Shown: piece after piece, positions 11,866-22,502 of the stretch
Numbering within the stretch: position 1 is the stretch's first letter
How the letters are laid out: every line of letters begins with the position of its first letter
DNA from: Pelagophyceae sp. CCMP2097
Lineage: Eukaryota; Sar; Pelagophyceae
Assembly: GCA_026770575.1 (NCBI GenBank)
Contig: MU657213.1
Location: forward strand, 110,142-174,141
DNA length: 64,000 bases
Direction of reading: 5' to 3'
Notes under the pieces: model-generated
Seen by the model: only the letters and a program-made list of their open reading frames with translations
What the model was told of the DNA's origin: nothing
Database searches by the model: none
Translations under genes and position numbers: made by a program

Positions 11866-13138
11866 TCACCGCGTCGGCTGCGCGTCCGGCTCGGCGGCGG
11901 GCGCGGCGACGGACGCGATGCTCGCCGCGACGTCGGGCGGCGGCCCCTCGAGCGGGAACAAGTCCTCTGGGCCCGGGTCCACAAACTTGAACTTCCGGTA
12001 CGCCAGCCGGTCGTGGCCGTCGAGGTGCGCCACCACGGGCTCGCCTGCGTCGGCTGCGTGCGCCTTTCGAGGCCGTGGAAGGCCGTTCAACGGACGCACC
12101 TTGGGCGTCGACGACAAACGTGCCGTACTCGGCGTGCGCCGCCAGCCCAGTCGTCCGAATGTGCGCCAGCTGGTGCTGCCCGAGCCTGCGTGGGGCGTGG
12201 CGCGGGGGCAACGTGGCGCGCGGGTGGCCACGAGGTTACCATCCTAGGATACAATCGAGTCCTCACTTGTCTTCGACAAATCCGCCCTTCTTGACCAAGT
12301 CGCCTCGAAACACAAACCCGCGGTAGTGCGCCACTTCGCAGACGTGCGTCGAGTCGTACCACTGCAGCAGCGGCCACAATTCCAAACCGCCGGCGACGCG
12401 CCTCTCTATTCGGAGGCCGTATTTCGAGAGCATCAAACGCGCGTAGTTGATCGTCGAGCTCGTCGGGAAGTGCACGTACTTCAGCCAAGAGGAATTCGCC
12501 TCCATGGACCGGACGACTTGCTCGACGTCGACGTCGCGGATAAAGTTGCGGTCGTGCTGGATGACAATAACATAAGGAGTCTTCACGTACTCTAAAGCGT
12601 GCTTCAGCGCGAAGCCAAAGCCCTGCCGTTCCTTGCAGACGATTACGCGGCCGAACTTGAGCTTGCGCACCTTGTTCAAGTACTCTTCGTACAACACGCC
12701 GCCTTCCGCAGTTACTTGGCCAGACCGGTACCGCGGCTCCGGCTTGACCTTGTAGCCGTCGCAGATCACGATGGTCGGGCCTGCGAGGAAGGCGGGTGAC
12801 TGCGCGGGGCTTGACGACCAGGTCAATTGCGTGGCAGCGGGGACGCACACTTTGTGAGGTCTGGGGCGTGGTGCCGCACCGAGCCGACCGTCTCCTCGAT
12901 CAACAGCGTCGAAGGGTTCGTCCGCGTCGGCGACGTCGAGATGACGACGGTGAGCTTGTCCTATGGAGGCGGGATGAGCGGGGCCGCGACTTGCAAGTGA
13001 GAGGCCCGGGCAAGGACGCACCTCTAAGCGCCACTCTCGCCGCCTCCGCCGCCGGAGCACGATCACGGCAACGACCGCCGCCGCCGCGAACAGCGCCAGC
13101 CGCGGCCGCGTCGACGCCAGCCCGGCGACGGAGCTCAT
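11866..13138 (-). CDS. Membrane-anchored glycosyltransferase-like protein
   Basis: The ATG at 13138 is followed by one membrane helix (LALFAAAAVVAVIVL) and an Arg cluster, giving a type II topology. The catalytic part begins LTVVISTSPTRTNPSTLLIE, then IVICDGYKVKPEPRYRSGQ, FGFALKHALEYVKTPYVIVI and QHDRNF, the acidic metal/sugar site of a GT2-type fold. It continues NYARLMLSKYGLRIE and HYRGFVFRGDLVKKGGFVED. A 3' exon reads QHQLAHIRTTGLAAHAEYG and the protein ends at 11866. At least three introns. An alternative GTG upstream is unlikely to be used. Acceptor and sugar are unknown. Confidence 0.7.
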
Positions 13139-13242
13139 CACCGTGACTTCCAAGCGCACGCCGCCGCTCGCCGATCTGCGGTTTTTGGAGAAAGTGAAAA
13201 CGAATATGTTTTACAAATCTCCACGCCTTCCCCGGTGCCGCG

Positions 13243-14333
13243 TCAGAGCTCGCCTTCATCGTCGGCGAACATCATGGATTGCATGGGGTCGACGAACTGC
13301 ACGGGTTGCTTGCCATACCTACGGCCATTTCTGTGACGGTTCGGTTGTCCGACCGTTGGGACGCCGGCCCGGTGCTTCGTCGCCTGCTCGTTGATGGATT
13401 GCTGCATCTTCTTCATTCTATACATCTCCTCGTCGACGGGCATCCAGTACTCGTCCGGGTGCGCGTACGAAGGCGACGGGGGCTTCTCGGGGCCTATTCG
13501 CAAGGTCCAAAGGGGCCACTCTTCAGCAGACGCACACTTCTTGGCCCACTTCTGGCAGACGCGCGACTTCAGCTTCTCCTCCGAGAGTTGGGGCTCCTTG
13601 TAGAGCAGCTCGGCAATGTCTTCTCTCTGCTCGTCCAGCACCTACACAGACATCAACGACGCTCAAAGGCCGGCCGGCCGCACCGCGCGGCACGCCTTGA
13701 CGATGGTGCGGCATTCTCGCCGGCACTCGCCGAGGTACTCCTACGAGGTTGCGTGGAGTGATCGCCGGCGCACCGCCACGCGAAACGCCTCCGCGGGCCC
13801 CACGGAGAAACGGACCTGCTTCTCCAGCTTGAGTCTGTCGCCCTTCTTCTCCTGCAGAATGTCGTAGTACGTGATCCACTCGCCGCCCTGAATGGAGTCG
13901 CAGTCGGTGAGAGGCGCGGTCGAAGGCTTAGCGAGTGGCTTTCGGTCGACGAGTGAGTATCCCTTCTTGCGTCGGGGCGCCGTTGGACGCGCGTCGAGGT
14001 CCGGGTCGCAGAGGTCGCCGGCGAGCTCCTGGAGCTCCATCTCGCCGAGTTTGCCGTAGGGCGCCGTGGCCCGCGCGGCCGCCGACTGCACGTGTAGCTC
14101 GCCGATTGCGACCCTGCGGCCAAACGTCGAACGGACCATACCCACCCGGATCCGCCGCGGCGGCAAGGGATTGCTTGTATACGAGGGGCGAGGGAGACGC
14201 ACTTGCAGACAGCGCATTCCAGGGCTTTCGCAGACTTGGCCACTGGTCGAGCCTCGGACGGCATGCCACCCATGCCCGGCATCTGCGCCCGCGCGGCGCC
14301 GAGGCACGCCAGCGCGACGGCTGAGGCGAACAT
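13243..14333 (-). CDS. Canopy/saposin-like ER protein
   Basis: The start at 14333 gives a signal peptide (MFASAVALACLGAARAQ). It is followed by KALECAVCKCV, the CxxC that opens Canopy (DUF3456) and saposin-B folds. Middle exons read GEWITYYDILQEKKGD and KQVRFSVGP. The 3' exon gives EDIAELLYKEPQLSEEKLKS and RVCQKWAKKC, the usual last two Cys. The protein ends ADDEGEL, which could act as a weak KDEL-type retrieval signal. In animals Canopy proteins are ER folding helpers for particular membrane receptors; a similar role is inferred. Small introns separate at least four exons. Confidence 0.6.
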
Positions 14334-14588
14334 GGCCGGCGAGACCGGGGCGCGAATGGGGCGCGAATGGGGCGCGATGCGCGAGGAATCGCTAAACTCG
14401 AAACATTGCGCGCCGCTCGACGGGCTCTCTGCGCTCGAAGCGGCTCGAGGCGCCCGCCGGTGGCAAGTAGCAGACGCCGCACCGCCGGACTCGCGCCTTA
14501 TCAACACTGAACCGCGGTTTGGCACCTTGAGGCGGCCTCACAAATCCCGCGGCCCGGGCCCGATAAAATCTCCTTTCGCCGCGCGGCC
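14334..14588. promoter_or_regulatory. Divergent promoter
   Basis: This 255-bp spacer lies between the minus-strand Canopy-like start and the plus-strand E2 start. It contains two or three copies of GGGGCGCGAATG at 14347-14382 as a short tandem. Confidence 0.45.
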
Positions 14589-15179
14589 ATGGCCGTCCTC
14601 GGCCCATTTACTCGGCTGCGCAAGGAGCTCGCAATCGTGCGCGAGGCGCCCGAGGAAGACTTGCGCCTCTGGGCGAACCCCGACGACCTCTTGGAGTGGA
14701 GTTGCCATCTACGCGGCCCTCCCGACACCTCTTACGCAAACGGCGTCTTCCGCCTGGAGATCCGGTGCTCGGAGCATTATCCTTTAAGGCCGCCGACGAT
14801 TTGGTTCGAGACGAAGATCTTTCATCCGAACATCCACGCCACGACCGGAGAAATCTGCCTCGACATTCTTAAAGACGCCTGGTCCCCGGCATGGACGCTG
14901 CGCGAGGCCTGCCGCGCCGTGCGCGCGCTGCTGGCGGACCCGAACGCCGACTCGCCGCTGAACTGCGACGCTGGGAATTTGCTCCGGGCCGGGGAAGACG
15001 CCGCGTTCGCGCAACAGGCTTTGGAATGCGTCCAGGCCCACGCGCTCCGCGAGATGCCCCTCGACGGCGGCGGCGCGGCGGCCGCGGTGGCCACGGACGC
15101 CGCGCGGTCGACTTTGTGGAAATGGTGGGCGCTCTGCGTCGGGGCGCCCGTCCTGGCAGCAATCTTCTGGCTCGCCTAA
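14589..15179 (+). CDS. PEX4: PEX4-type ubiquitin-conjugating enzyme with C-terminal membrane anchor
   Basis: A single exon of 196 residues. It has the E2 motifs FHPN (HPN at 79-81) and TGEICLDIL with catalytic Cys90. The run AWSPAWTL ... SPLNCDAGNLLR is characteristic of PEX4 rather than other E2s. In other eukaryotes PEX4 mono-ubiquitinates the peroxisomal import receptor PEX5 and is held on the membrane by PEX22. Here the core is followed by an Ala-rich linker and a last segment of about 20 hydrophobic residues (WKWWALCVGAPVLAAIFWLA). That is a tail anchor which most PEX4 proteins lack. An ER E2 such as UBC6 also has a tail, but its core motifs differ. Confidence 0.8.
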   Translation: MAVLGPFTRLRKELAIVREAPEEDLRLWANPDDLLEWSCHLRGPPDTSYANGVFRLEIRCSEHYPLRPPTIWFETKIFHPNIHATTGEICLDILKDAWSPAWTLREACRAVRALLADPNADSPLNCDAGNLLRAGEDAAFAQQALECVQAHALREMPLDGGGAAAAVATDAARSTLWKWWALCVGAPVLAAIFWLA

Positions 15180-15527
15180 TCTTCTGGCTCGTCTAGCTCC
15201 GCCGCCCCGGCCCGGCACAAATCACATACGACCTCGCAGGAGAGGGATCCCGATCGTATTCTACATAAGTTCGACCCGAATCTTGGTTCGGTGATGGGCC
15301 GAGACACGATCTTTGCACGGTGGGATACCTCCTCCGGCAAACGCACCCCACTCGGGGTCGCGGTGGCGCTCTGTCGGCGCACCTCCTATAACGGCTTGAA
15401 AGAGCACTGTTGTTACGGTGCGCGAGGAGGGTTCTTGGGCAGTTTCGAAGTTGAATCGGAAACTTGTTTCAAAAAAAGTGACGTGGTTGCCGGAACAATC
15501 AGCTGGAACAATCCTCGCAGCGGCGCC
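15180..15527. other. Spacer upstream of the GH6-GH5 gene
   Basis: No independent gene is seen. From 15291 the frame of the next gene is open with an in-frame ATG, so the 5' part of that protein might extend here. The ATG at 15528 (GCCATGG) has the better context and the more usual position before a membrane helix. Confidence 0.4.
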
Positions 15528-15737
15528 ATGGCCTCGCCGGCTGGCGCAGCGGAGCCGGGGTTCTCGAAGATGGAAGTCGGCATCGAGCTCGATCCGTTGC
15601 GGAGCCTCGGGGCCGGACACGATCGGAAGGAGCAGGGAGGCCGGAAAGCCTCCTTCCGGAAAGCCGCATCGGTGCTGCTGCTCCTCGGGCTGCTCGTCGG
15701 CGGAGTCGTCGCCGCGGTCCTCCTCGGCACGGACCGC

Positions 15738-15768
<31 letters not shown>

Positions 15769-18700
15769 GCTCGTCGACCGACGGCGGCGCGACCGACGAC
15801 GGCGTCTTGGCGGCCCCGACGACGACGGCGCCGACGCCGCAGCCGCTCGGCGGAGGCACGCGCGCACCGACGCCGAGACCCGAGGACCAGCCAGGCCCGA
15901 CGCAGAGTCCGGTCGACGACTCGACGGGTGCCGCCTCGTTTTGCTGCTTCGAATCGCCGGCCGAAGACGGCTGCGGCGCCTGCAGCAGGTTCGAAAGCGG
16001 AACGTCGTTCTGCGCCGCTTCGAATATCAACTGCCAAGGCAGCTGCGGTGGCGTGTGGTGCGCCCGAGATGAAGACGATTCCTCTCCGTCGCCCAAGCCG
16101 AGGGCCACGCCGACGCCCAAGCCGACAACGGCGCCGCGCCCGGCGCCCACGCAGACGGCGCCGACGGCCAGGCCGACACCGCAGCCGACCGTCCAAGGTA
16201 AGGCGATTCAACGAATGTCCAGCGTGGCTCCTCCGGCTTGACGTCGACTCGCTGTAGGCGAAACGACCTCTCCGGCTCTCAAGCCGACGGCCAAGCCGAC
16301 GCCGACGCCGACCGTCCGAGGCGAGACGACCGCGCCGGCGCCAAGGCCGACGCCAAGGCCGACTCTCCAGCCGCCGACGCAAATCATCAGTTGCATCGAT
16401 TCGGCATCCTGGCACAAAACCGGAACCCCCTCGAAGGATTGCGCGTGGGTGCGCGCCTTCCACGAGGCAAGGTGCGACACCAGAGGGGTCACCGACGATT
16501 CCGAGGAGTCGCTCGCGAGCGACGCTTGTCTCGAAGCATGCGGAACGTGCGACTCCGCCTCGACGACGCCTGCTCCGACGGCGAAGCCGACGCCGCGGCC
16601 GACCGTTCAAGGCGAGCCGACGCCGACGCAGCCGACTCTCCAGCCACCGACCCCTTGCGTCGATTCGGAATCTTGGCACAAGACTGGAGACCCCTCGAAG
16701 GATTGCGCCTGGGTGAGCGCCTTCCACGTGGCGCGGTGCGACACGAGAGGAGTCGCCGGGAATGCCGAGGAGATGCTCGCGAGCGAGGCGTGCCTCGAAG
16801 CTTGCGGGAATTGCAATTCGGCTGCGACGACGGCTGCCCCGACGCTGAAGCCGACGCTGAAGCCGACCCCTCAAGGTGCGACGATCGCGCCGACGTCGCG
16901 GTCGACCCCGACTCATCGGCCGACTCTAGGCGGCACGACGCCAGCCCCGACCCAAGGAGGTGATGCGAGCGACGTCCCGACATGGACGCCGACGGCCAAG
17001 CCGACGCCGACGCCGACGGCCAAGCCGACGCTGCGGCCGACGGCCAGAGACGCCGAGGTCGGCACGTCGTTGGACAACCTCTTTGCGACGTCGGAGTCGT
17101 TCTACGTCAACCCAACGTACGCAGTGAACCTCGAAAACTCTATCGCGACCGCCGGCTCTNNNNNNNNNNNNNNNNNNNNNNNNNNNNNNNNNNNNNNNNN
17201 NNNNNNNNNNNNNNNNNNNNNNNNNNNNNNNNNNNNNNNNNNNNNNNNNNNNNNNNNNNNNNNNNNNNNNNNNNNNNNNNNNNNNNNNNNNNNNNNNNNN
17301 NNNNNNNNNNNNNNNNNNNNNNNNNNNNNNNNNNNNNNNNNNNNNNNNNNNNNNNNNNNNNNNNNNNNNNNNNNNNNNNNNNNNNNNNNNNNNNNNNNNN
17401 NNNNNNNNNNNNNNNNNNNNNNNNNNNNNNNNNNNNNNNCGTCGTTGGACAACCTCTTTGCGACGTCGGAGTCGTTCTACGTCAACCCAACGTACGCAGT
17501 GAACCTCGAAAACTCTATCGCGACCGCCGGCTCTGCGACGATCGCCGCGACGCTCGAGGAGATGAAGTCCGTCGCCTCGGCGTACTGGATAGACGTCAAG
17601 TCCAAGATCGAGCTAGAATCTACCGGAGGTCTCCGAGGCATCCTCCTCGACGCCGCGAGCCAGTCGCCGCCGCCGCTCTGCGTCTTTATCGTCTACGACC
17701 TCCCGAACCGCGACTGCCACGCAAAGGCCTCCAACGGCGAGATATGTTGCACGTACAACGACGACGGCACGTGCGACTACGAGGTCGCCGGGTCGACGTG
17801 CAAGGACGGCCTCGAAGAGTATCGCACCGAGTACATCGACCCTTTCGCGGCGGTCCTCGCGGAGTTTGACGGCATCGTGCCCATCGCGCTGGTCATCGAG
17901 CCGGACTCGCTTCCCAACTTTGTGACCAACTCGGGCAACCCGCGGTGCGGCAACCCGGCCACGAGGGCCGCGTACAAAGAGGGCATCAAGTACGCGATTA
18001 CGGCCATCGCGGCCGCGACGGATCACGTATCCATGTACCTCGATGCCGCACACGGCGGTGCGCGCCTGTTTTGCATCTGTTTGACCTTTTGGCGCCTGCT
18101 CGTCGTATCCGCGTTTGATCGCCGGGCTCTTGTCTAGCATGGCTCGGCTGGGACGACAACCTCGCGGGGTTCGCGTCGGCAGTCGCCGAGCTCGGGATCG
18201 AGGAGCACCTTCGTGGCGTCGCGACAAACGTTGCAAACTACCAGCCGCTCGGCGAGCCCTGTCCCGTTCAAACATCTTCCAGCGTCGACGATCGTACCCC
18301 CTCCCAGTGGCTGCTGACGACGAGTGATTTTGGTAGGTGGGCGTCGATTGCATCTCGGGTCCCGGTCAGAGCTCGGCGTGCTGCGACGACCCATGCGGCC
18401 TGCTGGGCCAGTATAACCGCGCCAACAACGAGTACAACTATGCCACGCGCCTCGTCGCAGCGTTCAAGGCCAAGATGCCGAGCTGGGACCCCCACGTGAT
18501 CATCGACACGGGACGGAATGGCAACCCGGAGGACCGGCCCGACTGCGCGACGTGGTGTAACCCGAGAGACATGGGCGTCGGGCGCGTCCCGACGTCTGAG
18601 ACTGCCTCGGGCATCGTCGACGCGATCTATTGGCTCAAGACGCCCGGCGAATCGGACGGCTGCACGCAGGAGCTGCCGTCGGGCGACGCGTGCCCGCGCT

Positions 18701-19828
18701 TCGACTCAAACTGTGCCGACCCTGGCTCAATCGGGACCGAGTCGGGCGAGCCGCGCGCGCCCGAGGCGGGCCGCTGGTTTGACTTCCAGATGCAGCAGCT
18801 GGCGGCGAACGCGGACCTCGGTTCGCCACTGCCGCGCCCGACGCCGCGACCGACGCCCTCGCCGGTCGTCGCCAAGCACGGCCGGCTCGTCGTGCAAGGC
18901 ACGCGCATCTACGGCGCGAAGAGCGGAGACGTCGTCCAGACCTGCGTCTGTAGGTGATGGTTGGAAAGCTCAAACCGAAGCGCCACGATTGCCACCCTAG
19001 GTCCAGCTCAAGGGCATGAGCCTCTTTTGGAGCAACACGGGCTGGGGCGGCGAGGCATTTTACAACGCCGCCGTCGTTGATGCGCTCGTCGACGGCTGGG
19101 GCGTGACGGTCCTGCGCTGCGCCATGGGCGTCGAGGACGATGGCGGCTACCTCGACGACGCTTCTGGCAACCGGGCCCGCGTCGTCGCCGTCGTCGAGGC
19201 GTGCATCGACCGCGGCATTTACGTCATCATCGACTGGCACTCGCACCACGCAGAGGATTATCTCGACAAGGCCAACGCCTTTTTTGCCGAGATGGCCGGG
19301 ACGTATGGCCTCTACGACAATGTCATCTTCGAGGTCTACAACGAGCCCATCTTGTCCGCGTGGCCCGACATCAAGGACTACGCCGATGCGGTGACGGCGA
19401 CGATCCGCACGGTTTCGTCGAACCTCGTCCTCGTCGGCACGCGCTTCTTTTCGCAGGAGGTGCACGTCGCCGCGCGCGACCCCGTGCGCGACGGCAACTC
19501 GGCCTACGCCCTGCACTTTTACGCCGCGACGCACAAGGCCCCGCTCCGCGCCTCGGCGCAAGCGGCGCTCGACCTCGGCGTCGCACTCTTCGTCTCGGAA
19601 TGGGGGGCCGTTTGGGCCGACGGCGATGGCAGCGTCAATGCGGCGTCGACGGCCGAGTGGATGGCCTTCCTCGACGCGCGCGGCATCTCGAGCTGCAACT
19701 GGGCCGTCAACGACAAGGTCGAGGGCGCCTCCGCGCTCCGCCCGGGCGCGAGCAAGTCGGGCGCCTGGACCACCGCGGACTACACGGCCTCGGGCCTCGC
19801 CGTCCGGGCCATCCTCCTCGGAGAGTAG
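15528..19828 (+). CDS. Membrane-tethered bifunctional cellulase: Cys-rich modules, GH6 and GH5
   Basis: After a cytosolic head comes one membrane helix (VLLLLGLLVGGVVAAVLL), a Gly/Ser run, and Thr/Pro linkers holding a Cys-rich module (FCCFESPAEDGCGACS). Two ShK-like repeats follow (CIDSASWHKTG and CVDSESWHKTG, six Cys each). The GH6 domain has both family signatures, VYDLPNRDC (about 17690) and VIEPDSLPN (about 17890). It also has YLDAAHG plus AWLGWDDN across an intron, DTGRNG, WCNPRDMGVG and CPRFDSNC. A Pro/Thr linker leads to GH5: LKGMSLFWSNTGWGG, IDWHSHHAED, VIFEVYNEP with the acid/base Glu, and FVSEWGA with the nucleophile Glu. GH6 releases cellobiose from chain ends or cuts internally; GH5 is usually an endoglucanase. 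At least four introns. The N run at 17160-17439 lies at the start of GH6. All visible catalytic residues are intact. Confidence 0.88.
17065..17534. other. Assembly gap flanked by an identical 95-bp duplication
   Basis: Bases 17065-17159 and 17440-17534 are identical over 95 bp, and the 280 bases between are N. Removing one copy plus the N run leaves a continuous reading frame into the GH6 domain. This is what two overlapping contig ends look like when scaffolded rather than merged. Confidence 0.9.
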
Positions 19829-20199
19829 AGAAGTCGAAGAGTAACCAACCCTGTTAGAACAGAGTGCGGCATCGGCATCGTCGTGGTCTCCCTTGGGTGT
19901 TGGGTGGGTTGAATCGATTATGAATAAGTCGGCGGCGCGGCTCAAAAGGCAGCCCCCGGGATCGTCGCACTTGTCTAGTGCGGCGGGCCCGTATCCGCCG
20001 GGCGGCGCAGCGCCGTCGCGGGGCGTGCCGGTGGCGCGCCGGGCGGGCCCTTATTGTGATCGAAGAGGAGCGGCAGATTTGGCGCCGGCGGCGGGGCGTC
20101 CGGGCGGCCGGGGGCCGTCGGCCGTGCTGCGAGGAGAATAAATGGGGACATGATGCCGCGCGGCCTTTGCTCGTCGTCGCCCCTGCGGCGCGTGGGCGT
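19829..20199. other. Spacer between convergent genes
   Basis: It lies between the stop of the cellulase gene (plus) and the stop of the PP2C gene (minus). I see no gene and no recognisable terminator. Confidence 0.4.
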
Positions 20200-22280
20200 T
20201 TATTGTTCCTTTTGCTGTTGCAGCGAGCCGCGGCGCGTCGTCGGCTTGCCGCCACCCTTGCCGTCGTCGGCGTCGGCGCCCTCGACGTTGACGTCGGTGC
20301 ACTCGAGGTCCTCTGCATGCGCGCGCATCGAGTGGTCGCCCACCCCGGGCGGCTCGATGAAGCCGAGGATGATGGTAATGTCGTCAGTGCGGTCCTCGCG
20401 CTCGATCCACAGCTTGTACGCCTCGCCGACCAAGGCCTTGCACGCCTCGAGCGGGTCCGAGTAGAGAAGAGCGACGTCGACACATTGCTTCGTCGTGATA
20501 AACTCGAAAATCCCGTCCGACGCCACCATGATCACGCGGTCCCGCGGGCCGATCTTGTGCGAGTCCACCTCCGGCTCGGCCACCACTCCCAAGGCCTCGG
20601 CCAGAGAGTCGCCGATGCTGCGCGTGAACGCTGTGCCGGGGTACTCTTGCTCCTGGGCCCAGATGCGCGGCGGGTCGCCGCCGTCGTCGATCTCGTCGCC
20701 GAGGTTGCAGTCCCAGTTCTCGTGGATGGGCTCGACGCCGTCGATCTGGTCCGCAGTCATCACGCGCGCGCCGTACTTCTTCACGCGCTCGCGCTCGTCG
20801 CGTCGGTACGGCGTCTGGTCCAGAGAAAGCGCCTTGGCGACGATGCCGCCGTCGTCGCCGACGCTGCCGAGCATGCAGCGAGAGTCGCCGACGTTGGAGA
20901 TGGTCACCTCGCGACCGCTCAAGTACATGGTGATGGCGGTAGTCCCTGACTGCGTATCGTCAATGTCCGACCGCTGGGCCAGCATCTTGTTCGTCGTCAC
21001 GTGCGCCGAGGACAAAGCCGCCGACACGCCGGAGCCGTCCTTCAAGGCGTCCTACACACCACGCCGTCGACTCCACGAATCGTCCTGGGTCCGGACGCAC
21101 CACAAACTGCTTCGGGCAGTGCTCGCAGGCAAACGTCGAGCACTTTTCGCCAATCGGGCCGTGGCCGTCGTAGACGGCGAACCAGTGGTTGCCCGCGCCT
21201 GGTCCCAATCGGTGTCGCACGGGCAGGGCTCGCGGAAAGTCTTTGGCAAAGCACCGACCGTTCAAATCAATGTGGATGGCGAGCGAGTCCTGGTTCGCCT
21301 TGTCCGCCTGCTGCGGGTAGTAGCCGCGCTGGCTCGCCGCCGCGTACCGCAGCCGGTAGCCATCTAATGTTCCACGGGTCCGCCAAAGCCGAAAACGCGA
21401 CGCGAAGCATCCCCGCTTCCTCCGACGACGGCACCTCGTGGCCTCCGTCGTGGAGCCGTCTTTGGATTCTTCCTTCGACGTGCGGCCTCGCCCCCCACCG
21501 CGCAGGGTCCGCGTCGGGACTCCCGCGCAAGCCAGACCCCGTCGGGTCCGTCGGAGACTCCGTCGGCTATGTCGAGGGCCGCAGCGCCGGACCATCGAGG
21601 GGCCGTCGAGGGGCCTTTTTCGCCTCGTGGTGTTTGCACCCGATTCAGGCACACGTACCTGGCAAATCGATGATCTGCTCAGACTGCGTCTTCAGCCGCG
21701 CCTTGACCTGCCGCTCCGTCAGATAGCCCACCTGCTCCGCGCCCGACGGCCAGTCCCACCTAGCAGGCCGTCTTGCACGTTTGGCAAAAGTCGGCACCGT
21801 CGCAGCGGCTCCGGCGCCGCCTCTGCGCGACTCACGGGAACTTGTTCTGGGCCGGCGTCTTCGTCGACGCCGCGCCCGCCGCCTCGCCGCCCTTTTGGTT
21901 GGGCTCTTCGACCGCCTTCGCGCTCACGCACCTACAGCCCGGCCGTCAAAAGCCAGCAACGACCCCTCGCTTCAAAATCGCCTCCCCGGGGCGGCCGCCG
22001 GCCGGGAGGGCCGCGCTCCCCGGATTTCCCCGCCGGCTGCGTCGCGCCTCGCTCTTCCGCCGGAACGCGCCCTTTGGCCGCGACCGGCCGGCGTTTTAAA
22101 AACAAATCCTTTCCAAAGCGACGCCTCGAGGCCGCGGCGCTTTTGCGCCGGGGCCTTTGCGTCGCCGACGCCACGGGGACCGCGGGCCACGGGCGGCCTC
22201 AGCGGCGCCGCCCGAGCCGGCCCCCCTCGGCCACCCGGTGACACCCGACTGCAAAGGATTGCAACGCACAGGTTGCCCAT
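20200..22280 (-). CDS. PP2C-type protein phosphatase (PPM family), probably N-myristoylated
   Basis: The start at 22280 reads MGNLCVAILC, a Gly2 myristoylation signal with nearby Cys for palmitoylation, so plasma-membrane or endomembrane attachment is likely. Upstream exons read KAVEEPNQKGGEAAGA and WDWPSGAEQVGYL. The catalytic domain then begins QRGYYPQQADKANQDS and continues HWFAVYDGHGPIG (metal-binding Asp), QSGTTAITMYLSG, ISNVGDSRCMLG, GTAFTRSIGD and VIMVASDGIFEF. These are the PP2C motifs in order. The tail after IILGFIEPPG is acidic and then Gln-rich. Convergent with the cellulase gene. Substrate unknown. Confidence 0.88.
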
Positions 22281-22502
22281 GCCAGCGTCGTCGCGCTGCG
22301 CGGCGGGGGTGCGCGGCGCCTCGGACACGCAGCAGATGAGGCGCAGCAAGTAGGGCAGGTCCACGGTGCTTGTCGGAGCTTCGGTCGGCTCGCCTCAACT
22401 ATTTTACGCCGACTTTGGTTTCTTAAACAACGACACCTCTCTCTTTTTAATAAAGTTTCGGCGATCGTCGGGAAGATTCGGCGCGGCGGCGGCGGCGGCG
22501 CG

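Noticed and set aside
16600..16980. Antisense open frames over the cellulase stalk
   Set aside because: They mirror the Thr/Pro and Cys-rich repeats of the coding strand and have no independent motif.
17160..17439. A true 280-bp unknown insert in the GH6 gene
   Set aside because: The identical 95-bp flanks and restored frame on merging make an assembly artefact far more likely.
19829..20500. Long minus-strand frame overlapping the PP2C 3' end
   Set aside because: It is a shifted-frame shadow of the PP2C coding region, rich in Arg/Ala/Ser as expected for such shadows.
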